Part shown: positions 7,645 to 14,399 of the stretch, one piece after another
Layout of the letters: each line of letters begins with the position of its first letter
Position numbering within the stretch: the first letter of the stretch is position 1
From: Frankiales bacterium
GTDB taxonomy: Bacteria; Actinomycetota; Actinomycetes; Mycobacteriales; SCTD01
Direction: 5' to 3'
Assembly (NCBI GenBank): GCA_025464915.1
Contig: JAODNF010000230.1
Location: 1-17,172, forward strand
Length of the DNA: 17,172 nt
The notes under the pieces: model-generated
Seen by the model: only the letters and a program-made list of their open reading frames with translations
What the model was told of the DNA's origin: nothing
Database searches by the model: none
Position numbers and translations under genes: made by a program

Positions 7645-7678
7645 ACGAGGGGACCGAGCCTCGGCACGGTCCTCTCGT
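7645..7678. terminator. Terminator hairpin between convergent operons
   Basis: A 12-bp stem (left 7645-7656, right 7667-7678, one G-U pair) encloses a 10-nt loop. It starts 11 bp after the SDR stop and lies just beyond the end of the leftward SemiSWEET gene. There is no long T-run, which is common in actinobacteria. Its symmetry would let it serve both directions. Confidence 0.65.
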
Positions 7679-7689
7679 TCGTGCTCAGG

Positions 7690-7941
7690 TCAGGTGCGGC
7701 GGCGGTCGGTGACGACCTTCACGGCGCTCAGCGCCAGCACGAGGACGAGCGACACGGCGTTGGCGCCCAGCAGCGCCGCGTCGTGCCGGCTGGTGCCGTA
7801 GACGAGCCAGGAGGCGAGGCCGGCCGTCATCGTGCCGAGGTAGAGCCACGACAGGTCGCCTGCCGAGCGCTCCCGCCAGGCGCGCAGCAGCTGGGGGAGC
7901 CAGGCAGCGGTCGTGAGTACGGCGGCAAGGGTGCCGATCAT
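7690..7941 (-). CDS. SemiSWEET-type PQ-loop small transporter
   Basis: The protein has 83 residues, the normal length for bacterial SemiSWEETs, with three hydrophobic segments (about 2-20, 32-50 and 55-77). The PQ-loop motif is in helix 1 (WLPQLLRAW, Pro16-Gln17), followed by the usual RSAGDLSWLY. SemiSWEETs dimerise in the membrane and pass sugars by facilitated diffusion; some relatives carry other small solutes. The ATG overlaps the stop of the regulator gene by one base (TGATG at 7939-7943), so it is co-translated. A sugar channel behind an acyl-CoA ligase and a PucR regulator is an odd grouping. The substrate is unknown. Confidence 0.82.
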   Translation of the reverse strand: MIGTLAAVLTTAAWLPQLLRAWRERSAGDLSWLYLGTMTAGLASWLVYGTSRHDAALLGANAVSLVLVLALSAVKVVTDRRRT

Positions 7942-8981
7942 CAGTGCTCGCGAACCAGCCGCAGGTGCAGCTCGAGGCGGGTCGCTGGGTCGTGCCGCAG
8001 ATCGGTGCCGAGCAGGTCGAAGGCCCGGCGCAACCGGTAGCGCAGCGTGTTGCTGTGGACCTGCAGCACGTCGGCGGTGCGGACGACGTCGCCGCCCGCG
8101 TCGAGCCACGCGCGCACCGTGGTGACCAGCTCGCCGCTGCGACGGCAGTCGTGCTCGCGCAGCACGCTGAGCGGGTCGGGGCCCAGGTCGGGCAGCTGGT
8201 CGAGCGCCTCGGCCAGGTGCCGGACGACGACGCGGGGACGCGCGTCCTCGAGGGAGAGGCACGAGCCGAGGGGTACGACCGGGAGCGCGGCGTCCAGCCG
8301 GCGGCGCGCCTGCACGAGGTCGGTGGTGGCCCCGGACACGACGACGCGGACGGCGGGGTCGACCCGCACGTCCGACGGGATCGACTCCAGGACGACGTAG
8401 ACGGCGCCGCGGTGCCGGACGGGCGTGCCACACGTGACGTTGCGGGCGATCACCTGGATCGGCACGCCGGGAGCCTCGACCCGGGCGAGGTGCACGGCCC
8501 GGTCCCGCCAGCAGGCAGGGACGTCGGCGTCGCCGTCGAGCCAGGGGGCGAGGTCCTCGCTGTCCTCGAGCCGGCAGGACAGCAGCTCCTCGAGCTGCTG
8601 CAGGACGGCCGGCGCGTGCTCGAGGTCGAGGGGTCCCGCGGCGCTCGGCAGCAGCCACACGCCGGCGCCGCTGCGCAGGTAGACGTGCGCCACCCGGTGC
8701 CGGCTGTCGCTCAGCACGCCCTCGACCACCGGTCCCGTGGGCAGCAGCGTCGTCGTACGCGGTGAGACGAGCGCGGCGTGCAGAGCGCGCGCGTCGCCGG
8801 CGAGGACGGAGGTCACGAACGCGGGCGGCACGTCGCCGGCCGGGAGGCGGTGCGCGACCAGGCGGCCGTCCGCGCCCTCGATGAGGCAGCCGCCGACGAG
8901 CCGGGCGAGGTCCTCGGCGCAACGGGCGAGGCGTCCCACCACGGTCTCCGCCCCGACGGGGGCCAGGGCCGGGGCCGTCAC
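7941..8981 (-). CDS. PucR/CdaR-family transcriptional regulator
   Basis: The protein has 346 residues from a GTG start, one base after the ligase stop. The C-terminal 60 residues are the PucR-type helix-turn-helix: LVTTVRAWLDAGGDVVRTAD, then LQVHSNTLRYRLRRAFDLLG and a closing helix ending LELHLRLV. The N-terminal part shows no DNA-binding motif and is probably the ligand-sensing region. PucR family members usually activate catabolic genes in response to a pathway compound. It lies in an operon between the ligase and the SemiSWEET gene, so it may adjust this operon independently of the TetR-type sites. The inducer cannot be predicted. Confidence 0.87.
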   Translation of the reverse strand: MTAPALAPVGAETVVGRLARCAEDLARLVGGCLIEGADGRLVAHRLPAGDVPPAFVTSVLAGDARALHAALVSPRTTTLLPTGPVVEGVLSDSRHRVAHVYLRSGAGVWLLPSAAGPLDLEHAPAVLQQLEELLSCRLEDSEDLAPWLDGDADVPACWRDRAVHLARVEAPGVPIQVIARNVTCGTPVRHRGAVYVVLESIPSDVRVDPAVRVVVSGATTDLVQARRRLDAALPVVPLGSCLSLEDARPRVVVRHLAEALDQLPDLGPDPLSVLREHDCRRSGELVTTVRAWLDAGGDVVRTADVLQVHSNTLRYRLRRAFDLLGTDLRHDPATRLELHLRLVREH

Positions 8982-8982
8982 G

Positions 8983-10527
8983 TCAGTTCACCGCTCGGTC
9001 GGAGCCCTGCCAGTGCCGTTCGCGGAGCTCCCGCTTGAGGACCTTGCCGGCGCCGGAGACGGGCAGGGCGTCGACGACCTCCAGGCTGCGGGGGCACTTG
9101 TAGCCGGCGATTCGCGCCTTGCTGTGGGTCCGCAGGTCCTCCAGCTCGAGGGCTGTGCCGGGCTGCAGCACGACCACGGCGTGGACGCGCTCGCCCCACT
9201 CCTCGTCCGGGACGCCGATGACGGCGCAGGCGGCGATCGACGGGTGGGTCGTGAGGGCGCTCTCGACCTCGGCGGAGTAGACGTTCTCACCCCCACTCAC
9301 GATCATGTCCTTGATCCGGTCCACCACGAAGACGTAGCCGTTGTCGTCCATCCGGCCGCCGTCGCCGGTGTGCATCCAGCCGTCGACCACCGCCGCCGCG
9401 GTCTCGGCGGGCTTGTTCCAGTAGCCCTGCATGACGTGGTCGCCTGACACGACGATCTCGCCGACCTCGCCCCGCGGGACCTCCTTGCCGTCCACGTCGA
9501 CGATCTTGACCATCGCGTGCGGCGCAGCCCGGCCGGCGGACCGGCGGAGCACCGGGTCGTCGTGCTCCTCGGGCCCGAGCAACGTGGCAACCGGGGAGAG
9601 CTCGGTCATGCCGTAGGCCTGGGAGAGCACGATCCCGGGCAGCGCCTTGCGCACCCGGTCGAGCACGCCCTCCGAGATCGGGCTGCCGCCGTAGACCAGC
9701 TTCTGGAAGGAGCTCAGGTCGGCCTCGGCCACGCCGGGCGCGTCCACCAGCATCTGGATCATCGTCGGGACGAGCAGGGCGTCGGTGACCCGGTGCTTCG
9801 AGATGGCCTCGAGCACGCCGTCCGGGGTGAACATCGGGACGATGACGTGGCCGCCACCGGTGAGGTTGCGACCGACCCAGGCCGCGAGATCGGCCAGGTG
9901 GAACATCGGGGCGGCGTGGAGCAGGCGCCCCCCGGGGACCAGGAAGTTGCCCGAGGCAGCCGCGCCCAGCGACGAGGCCAGCATGTTGCGGTGGCTGAGC
10001 ATGACGCCCTTGGGGAACCCGGTCGTGCCACCCGTGTAGAAGATGCCGGCCAGGTCGTCGCCGCCCCGACGCGTGTCCTCCACCGTGCCCTCGTCGAGCA
10101 GGGAGCCGTAGGTGCGCATGCCGTCGGGTGTCGGCCCCTCGCCGACGTGGACCACCGTCGACAGGACCGGAGCCGCCGCCTGGATCGCCGGCACGGTGGC
10201 GGCGAACGTGTCGTCGACGCACAGCACCGTCGTGCCGGAGTCCTCGAGGCTGTAGGCGATCTCGGCCGGGCTCCAGCGGACGTTGCACGGGTTGACCACG
10301 CCGCCGGCCCACCAGATGGCGAGCAGCAGCTCGTGGTAGCGGTCGCTGTTGAGGCTCAGGATCGCCACCCGGTCGCCCGCGCCGACGCCGAGGGCGCGCA
10401 GGCCGGCGGCGACGCGGGCGACCCGCTCCGCGCACTCGGCCCACGTGGTCACCCGGTCGCCGAAGATCGTGGCGACGCCGTCCCCGTCCTGCTGGACGTT
10501 GCGGTGCAGGCTCTGGGTGAGATGCAT
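8983..10527 (-). CDS. Acyl-CoA ligase (AMP-forming, FadD-like)
   Basis: The full-length enzyme has 514 residues from an ATG start. ANL-superfamily motifs are in order: P-loop YTGGTTGFPKG (164-174), YGMTE (305-309), GYWN (368-371), HTGDGG (386-391), hinge DRIKD (403-407), GGENVYSAEVE (412-422) and the C-terminal catalytic Lys495 in SGAGK. It joins a carboxylic acid to CoA through an acyl-adenylate, feeding beta-oxidation. The sequence alone does not tell a fatty acid from an aromatic or steroid acid. It is the first gene of the operon that continues to the PucR and SemiSWEET genes. Its promoter region contains an operator-like site shared with the divergent tetR. Confidence 0.92.
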   Translation of the reverse strand: MHLTQSLHRNVQQDGDGVATIFGDRVTTWAECAERVARVAAGLRALGVGAGDRVAILSLNSDRYHELLLAIWWAGGVVNPCNVRWSPAEIAYSLEDSGTTVLCVDDTFAATVPAIQAAAPVLSTVVHVGEGPTPDGMRTYGSLLDEGTVEDTRRGGDDLAGIFYTGGTTGFPKGVMLSHRNMLASSLGAAASGNFLVPGGRLLHAAPMFHLADLAAWVGRNLTGGGHVIVPMFTPDGVLEAISKHRVTDALLVPTMIQMLVDAPGVAEADLSSFQKLVYGGSPISEGVLDRVRKALPGIVLSQAYGMTELSPVATLLGPEEHDDPVLRRSAGRAAPHAMVKIVDVDGKEVPRGEVGEIVVSGDHVMQGYWNKPAETAAAVVDGWMHTGDGGRMDDNGYVFVVDRIKDMIVSGGENVYSAEVESALTTHPSIAACAVIGVPDEEWGERVHAVVVLQPGTALELEDLRTHSKARIAGYKCPRSLEVVDALPVSGAGKVLKRELRERHWQGSDRAVN

Positions 10528-10557
10528 AGGTGGTCCCCGGGGCGGTAGAGTCAGAAA

Positions 10558-10577
10558 CAGTCAGGTCGGACGGTAGA
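10558..10577 (+). promoter_or_regulatory. Operator-like motif, copy B (ligase/tetR divergent region)
   Basis: The sequence is CAGTCAGGTCGGACGGTAGA, matching copy A at 16 of 20 positions. It lies 31 bp before the ligase start and 56 bp before the tetR start, so one bound regulator could control both genes, including itself. A second AGTCAG lies 10 bp upstream (10549-10554), giving a direct repeat. Confidence 0.6.
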
Positions 10578-10598
10578 AGTGTTGCGGCCGGATGGCAA
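10570..10598 (-). promoter_or_regulatory. Candidate promoter of the acyl-CoA ligase operon (TTGCCA-N17-TACCGT)
   Basis: Read on the minus strand, TTGCCA (10593-10598) and TACCGT (10570-10575) are 17 bp apart. The -10 lies inside operator copy B, so repressor and polymerase would exclude each other. For the divergent tetR, a weaker -10-like TAGAGT is at 10546-10551 with a poor -35. Confidence 0.45.
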
Positions 10599-10632
10599 GA
10601 GCGATCAGTAGGATCCGCGCAAGGAGGTGGGC

Positions 10633-11241
10633 ATGTCGGTCCAGCCGGCTCGCACGACCCGGACGCAGGGCGAGCGCTCAGCGGCCATGCAGCGCCGCCT
10701 TCTCGACGCGACCGTGGCAGCGCTCTGCGAGAAGGGCTACGGCGGCACCACGACGATGGAGGTCCAGCAGCGGGCCGGCGTGTCCCGCGGCGCCCTGCTG
10801 CACCACTTCGCGTCCCGCACGGACCTGATGGTCGCGGCGGTCGAGCACCTCACCCGCGAGCGCATCGCCGAGGTGCTGTCCCTCGTCAAGTCGCAGGCAC
10901 CTCGCAAGGGCCGGCTCGAGTGGGCCGTCAACGTCCTGTGGGGCACCTTCCAAGGACCGCTGTTCACCGCATCGCTCGAGCTCTGGCTTGCCGCGCGCAA
11001 CGACCACGAGCTGCTGACGGCCCTGCTGCCGCAGGAGCGGATCGTCGGCCAGACCATCCGCGGCATGGCGGCGGACCTGTTCGGCGAGGAGGTCAGCGGC
11101 AAGCCGGGGTTCTCGGAGGCACTTGAGATGGTCCTTGACGCCCAGCGCGGTGCCGCCGCCCGTTCGGTGCTTCGCTCCACGGACACCGACGACCGCATGA
11201 TCGCCTCCTGGGTGCACCTGATGAGGGCGTTGACCACCTAA
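10633..11241 (+). CDS. TetR-family transcriptional regulator (TetR1)
   Basis: The protein has 202 residues. The ATG at 10633 is chosen because AAGGAGG (10621-10627) lies 5 nt before it; the in-frame GTG at 10627 overlaps that ribosome site. The N-terminal helix-turn-helix is typical (RLLDATVAALCEKGYGGTT, then VQQRAGVSRGALLHHF, about 22-59). The C-terminal part, with GPLFTASLELWLAARND, would bind the ligand. It is flanked on both sides by operator-like copies B and C, which makes it the best candidate for the repressor of the motif set. The effector is probably a CoA ester or free acid of the pathway, which is inference. It is a clear paralogue of the TetR at 15982-16557. Confidence 0.9.
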   Translation: MSVQPARTTRTQGERSAAMQRRLLDATVAALCEKGYGGTTTMEVQQRAGVSRGALLHHFASRTDLMVAAVEHLTRERIAEVLSLVKSQAPRKGRLEWAVNVLWGTFQGPLFTASLELWLAARNDHELLTALLPQERIVGQTIRGMAADLFGEEVSGKPGFSEALEMVLDAQRGAAARSVLRSTDTDDRMIASWVHLMRALTT

Positions 11242-11242
11242 G

Positions 11243-11262
11243 CCGTCAAGGTTGACGGTAAA
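11243..11262 (+). promoter_or_regulatory. Operator-like motif, copy C (esterase genes)
   Basis: The sequence is CCGTCAAGGTTGACGGTAAA. It holds the best palindrome of the set: perfect 7-bp arms CCGTCAA and TTGACGG around GG (11243-11258). It starts one base after the tetR1 stop and overlaps the -35 of the candidate esterase promoter. A terminator role is unlikely because the loop would be only 2 nt. Confidence 0.65.
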
Positions 11263-11280
11263 GTGAGGCCCTTCTAGGGT
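11252..11280 (+). promoter_or_regulatory. Candidate promoter of the esterase genes (TTGACG-N17-TAGGGT)
   Basis: TTGACG (11252-11257) is near consensus and sits 17 bp before TAGGGT (11275-11280). The -35 is the right half of operator copy C. The predicted start, near 11287, is about 28 nt before the GTG at 11315. Confidence 0.55.
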
Positions 11281-11314
11281 TCCGTTGCACACGCGCAACA
11301 GCCAGGAGGCACAC

Positions 11315-12550
11315 GTGTCGGTCGCTGCGGGGCTCGACGTCCGGCTCGTCGAGGAGGTCTTCGCCAAGGGCCTGCGCAAGCAGGGCGTGGGCGGCGCGGC
11401 GTTCTCGGCCACCGTCGACGGCCGGCAGGTCGTGAGCGTGTGGGGCGGCTCGGTGCGCCCGGGCACGCCCTGGCAGGAGGACACCCCGGCGGTCACGATG
11501 TCGGTGACCAAGGGCTGGGCCGCGATGTGCCTGCAGGTCCTCATCGACCGCGGACAGCTCGACGTCGACGCGCTGGTGAGCGACTACTGGCCCGAGTACG
11601 GCTGCAACGGCAAGGAGCGCACCACGGTCCGGCACGTCCTCAACCACAGCGCCGGCGTCCCGGGCCTCCCGGACAGCCCGAGCCTGATCGGCTGGGACGG
11701 CACGGGCTGGGACGACCTGCCGGCGATCACGGCGCGGCTCGCTGCCTCGAGGCCGGTGTGGGAGCCGGGGACGGTCAGCGGCTACCACGCCGTCACCTAC
11801 GGCTGGCTGGTCGGCGAGATCGTCCGCCGCATCACCGGCCGCACCCTGGGCCAGTTCTTCGCGTCCGAGATCGCCAAGCCCCTCGGCATCCGCAGCGCGA
11901 TCGGTGTCGACGCCGAGCGGATGGCCGACGTCGCCGAGGTGCACCCGGCCGACCTGCTCGCCGCGCCGTTCGTGCTCCGGCCGCTGGTCAACAAGGTCAA
12001 CGCAGCGATGCGAACCCCCTCCTCGCTTCTCGGTCAGGCGTTCCTCGCCGACGGCACGCGCTCCATCATGGACGCCCACGAGCTGCTGAGGAGCGAGGGC
12101 TTCTTCCGCGCCGAGATCCCCTCGAGCAACGGCGTCAGCAGCGCGTCAGACCTGGCCCGGCTCTACGCAGTGCTCGCCTGTGGCGGGGCTGTCGGTGACG
12201 TCCGGGTCCTGTCGCCCGAGGTCGTGGCCCTGTTCGCGAGGCACGAGCTCACGACGGGGGACGAGGTCTTCAGCCGGAGCTGCGACTTCTTCGGCGGCAG
12301 CCTGCTGACGAAGCGGATCCGCATCGTCAAGACCCTCGGCTACACCCTCAACCAGCCCGGGTCGGGCAAGCCCAGGTACGGCCCCGACCCGACGTCGTAC
12401 GGCAGTGAGGGGGCCGGCGGTCAGCTCGCGTTCTGCGACCCGGGGCGTCGGGTCTCGGTCGGCTTCGTGCGCTCCGGCCTCAGCCCGTCGCCGGCCTTCG
12501 CGCTGCAGCTCGTCGACGCGCTCTACCGCTGCCTCGACGGCGACGCCTGA
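11315..12550 (+). CDS. Serine hydrolase, class-C beta-lactamase fold (EstB/LipL-like esterase), first of a pair
   Basis: The protein has 411 residues. GTG 11315 is chosen because AGGAGG (11304-11309) lies 5 nt upstream; a TTG at 11285 would add 10 residues without a ribosome site. The S-x-x-K nucleophile motif is SVTK (Ser63, Lys66). Tyr157 in GYHAVTYGWLVGEIVRR is the likely catalytic tyrosine of this esterase group. No signal peptide is visible, so it should act in the cytoplasm. Family members hydrolyse short acyl esters, and a few act on lactams. The neighbouring ligase and beta-oxidation genes suggest release of an acid from an ester before CoA activation. It is a tandem paralogue of the next gene. 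Confidence 0.88.
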   Translation: MSVAAGLDVRLVEEVFAKGLRKQGVGGAAFSATVDGRQVVSVWGGSVRPGTPWQEDTPAVTMSVTKGWAAMCLQVLIDRGQLDVDALVSDYWPEYGCNGKERTTVRHVLNHSAGVPGLPDSPSLIGWDGTGWDDLPAITARLAASRPVWEPGTVSGYHAVTYGWLVGEIVRRITGRTLGQFFASEIAKPLGIRSAIGVDAERMADVAEVHPADLLAAPFVLRPLVNKVNAAMRTPSSLLGQAFLADGTRSIMDAHELLRSEGFFRAEIPSSNGVSSASDLARLYAVLACGGAVGDVRVLSPEVVALFARHELTTGDEVFSRSCDFFGGSLLTKRIRIVKTLGYTLNQPGSGKPRYGPDPTSYGSEGAGGQLAFCDPGRRVSVGFVRSGLSPSPAFALQLVDALYRCLDGDA

Positions 12551-12594
12551 CGTGCGCTGCTCTGCCGACCACACAACCTTGAGGAGCCTCTGAC

Positions 12595-13926
12595 ATGCAG
12601 GACTGGCTGGTCGAGCCCGGCTACGAGCCGGTGCGGGACCTGTTCCTCCGCGAGAAGGGGTCGCTCGGCATCGGCGGCGGCGGCTACTGCGCCTACGTCG
12701 ACGGCAAGCCCGTGGTCGACATCTGGGCGGGGGACGCGCACCCGGGTGTCCCGTGGGAGCGGGGCACCACCACGATCATCATGTCCGCCACCAAGGGCTT
12801 CGCCGCCATGTGCGTGCAGGTGCTGGCGGACCGCGGCCAGATCGACCTCGACGCCCCCGTGGCGACGTACTGGCCGGAGTTCGCCCAGAACGGCAAGGAC
12901 AAGGTGCTGGTCCGGCACGTCCTGCTGCACACGGCCGGCCTGTTCGGGTACGAGGGGCAGAACGAGGTGACGCGGCTCGACGCCACCGGGTGGGACTCCT
13001 ACGAGCAGATCAGCGCGGGGTTCGCCGCAGCACCGCTCGAGTGGGAGCCGGGCAGCCGGCACGGCTACCACGCCCTCTCCGTCGGCTGGCTGCTGGCCGA
13101 GATCGTCCGGCGCGCTTCCGGGCGATCGCTGGGCCAGTTCTTCCGTGAGGAGATCGCCGAGCCGCTGGGCCTCGAGACCTGGATCGGCACGCCACCTGCA
13201 GAGCTGGCCCGGGCCGCCCACGTGCACCCGACGCGGCACGGGCACCTCCCGAAGTTCGTGCAGCGCATGAACGCCTCGATGGAGGCAGCGGCGCGCGACC
13301 CGAGGACGCGGCTGGGCCGGGCCTTCCTCGGCGACGGGACGCGGTCGGGCATCGACGAGCTCGAGCACATCTTCAACAGCCCCGCCGTCCTCGCGGCCGA
13401 GTTCCCCGCGGGCGGTGCCACGTCGACAGCGCGCGGTCTCGCCCGCTGCTGGGCGATGGTGGCGAACGACGGCGAGCTCGACGGCGTCCGGGTGCTCTCG
13501 CCGGAGTCGGTCGCCCAGTGGGCCGAGGTCATCCAGAACGAGCCCGACGCCGTCTTCGAGGGCATCGAGTTCTCACGGCTCGCCTCCGGCCTCACCAAGG
13601 CCAAGACCCCGCGGACGCTCGGCTACATCGGCAACGTCGCGTTGCCCGGGCTGCCGTCGCGCTTCGGGCCCAACCCGGACGCGTACGGCGCGGAGGGCCT
13701 CGGCGGCCAGTACGGCTACTGCGACCGACGGAGCAACATCTCGGTCGGGTTCGTGCGCAACGACCTCGCGATGCTCGAGGTGCTCCAGCCGCAGCTGACG
13801 GCGGCCGTCTACGCCTGTGCCAAGAAGGTCGGCCACGACGTCTACGTCGCCCCGCCGGTGCCGCGGTGGAAGGCCGCCCTCGGCAGCCGGCTCCGCAAGC
13901 GCATCCAGGTCCCCACCGCCCCCTGA
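12595..13926 (+). CDS. Serine hydrolase, class-C beta-lactamase fold esterase, second of a pair
   Basis: The protein has 443 residues, with an ATG 8 nt after GAGGAG. It starts 44 bp after the first esterase and has no visible promoter of its own, so it is probably co-transcribed. SATK (Ser64, Lys67) is the nucleophile motif, and Tyr158 in GYHALSVGWLLAEIVRR matches the tyrosine of the first enzyme. The two proteins also share RHVL, LGQFF, the YGAEGLGGQ or YGSEGAGGQ loop and SVGFVR, so they arose by duplication. This copy has an extra basic C-terminal tail of about 30 residues (WKAALGSRLRKRIQVP), perhaps for membrane contact. There is no signal peptide. The substrate is unknown. Confidence 0.9.
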   Translation: MQDWLVEPGYEPVRDLFLREKGSLGIGGGGYCAYVDGKPVVDIWAGDAHPGVPWERGTTTIIMSATKGFAAMCVQVLADRGQIDLDAPVATYWPEFAQNGKDKVLVRHVLLHTAGLFGYEGQNEVTRLDATGWDSYEQISAGFAAAPLEWEPGSRHGYHALSVGWLLAEIVRRASGRSLGQFFREEIAEPLGLETWIGTPPAELARAAHVHPTRHGHLPKFVQRMNASMEAAARDPRTRLGRAFLGDGTRSGIDELEHIFNSPAVLAAEFPAGGATSTARGLARCWAMVANDGELDGVRVLSPESVAQWAEVIQNEPDAVFEGIEFSRLASGLTKAKTPRTLGYIGNVALPGLPSRFGPNPDAYGAEGLGGQYGYCDRRSNISVGFVRNDLAMLEVLQPQLTAAVYACAKKVGHDVYVAPPVPRWKAALGSRLRKRIQVPTAP

Positions 13927-13934
13927 CGCCGCCA

Positions 13935-13951
13935 GCCGCTTCTGGTGCGGC
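13935..13951. terminator. Small hairpin after the second esterase gene
   Basis: GCCGC and GCGGC form a perfect 5-bp stem around a 7-nt loop, 8 bp after the stop. It may help end the esterase transcript. The stem is short and has no T-run, so the call is weak. Confidence 0.35.
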
Positions 13952-14166
13952 CCGGACATCCGAAGCAGTTCCAACCGGTACCGCCGACGCTCGGCCCGGC
14001 GCCGCTCCGGTCGGGCTGGTTCGACGCCCAATCAGCTCAGACGAGTACGGCCGCTAGTCCCGCTTCCCGGCCGTCGCCCGGGCTTGCGTTGCCGGGACGT
14101 CGCGCCGCTGTGGGGCGTCGCAAGCCTGAGGCCGCAAGCCGCACCCGGGCCCGCTGGGTCCCCGGA

Positions 14167-14250
14167 ACGCAGAAGCAGCCGATAGGCGGCTCGCGCAGGC
14201 CCGGTGAGCGTGACCGGCTCTCGAGCAGGCTCATCGTGCTGCTTCTGCGT
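14167..14250. repeat. 13-bp perfect inverted repeat with 58-nt spacer
   Basis: ACGCAGAAGCAGC (14167-14179) is repeated inverted at 14238-14250. Inside the spacer a smaller hairpin, CCGGT-N7-ACCGG, can form. Together they could make a branched RNA structure. No protein-coding signal accompanies it. Confidence 0.6.
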
Positions 14251-14293
14251 CACGACTGGCTTCCGGGCGAACAACCCATCTCTTTCCTGAGGC

Positions 14294-14365
14294 GGCTCCG
14301 GTTGTTCACGGGACAGACCCAGATCCACGCTCAGCAGGCAACGCCGGCCGTGAACAACCGGAGCC
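14294..14365. repeat. 18-bp perfect inverted repeat with 36-nt loop
   Basis: GGCTCCGGTTGTTCACGG (14294-14311) and its exact complement (14348-14365) form an 18-bp stem. It starts 34 bp beyond the stop of the leftward binding-protein gene, so it may end that transcript. The large loop and lack of a T-run are unusual for a simple terminator. A third half-copy, GAACAACC at 14269-14276, could pair with the left arm instead. Confidence 0.65.
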
Positions 14366-14399
14366 AGGCCGCACGAGAAGAGCGGCTCTCGAGGGCTGG

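Larger units (their letters stand above)
13927..14399. other. 473-bp gene-free interval rich in inverted repeats
   Basis: No convincing gene lies here. The short open frames have no ribosome site or recognisable product. The interval contains several perfect inverted repeats: 14081-14088 with 14119-14126 (GGCTTGCG), 14167-14179 with 14238-14250 (13 bp), and 14294-14311 with 14348-14365 (18 bp). An 11-bp direct repeat, CGGCTCTCGAG, is at 14215-14225 and 14383-14393. It separates the convergent ends of the esterase and binding-protein genes. It could be a bidirectional termination zone, an RNA gene or the remnant of a mobile element. No tRNA-like cloverleaf was seen. Confidence 0.6.

Noticed and set aside
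11243..11258. Terminator hairpin after tetR1
   Set aside because: The 7-bp arms leave only a 2-nt loop, which folds poorly as RNA. The match to three other promoter sites fits an operator better.
13927..14399. CRISPR array or insertion sequence
   Set aside because: The repeats are inverted pairs of different sequence, not regularly spaced direct repeats. No transposase, target duplication or Cas gene is present.
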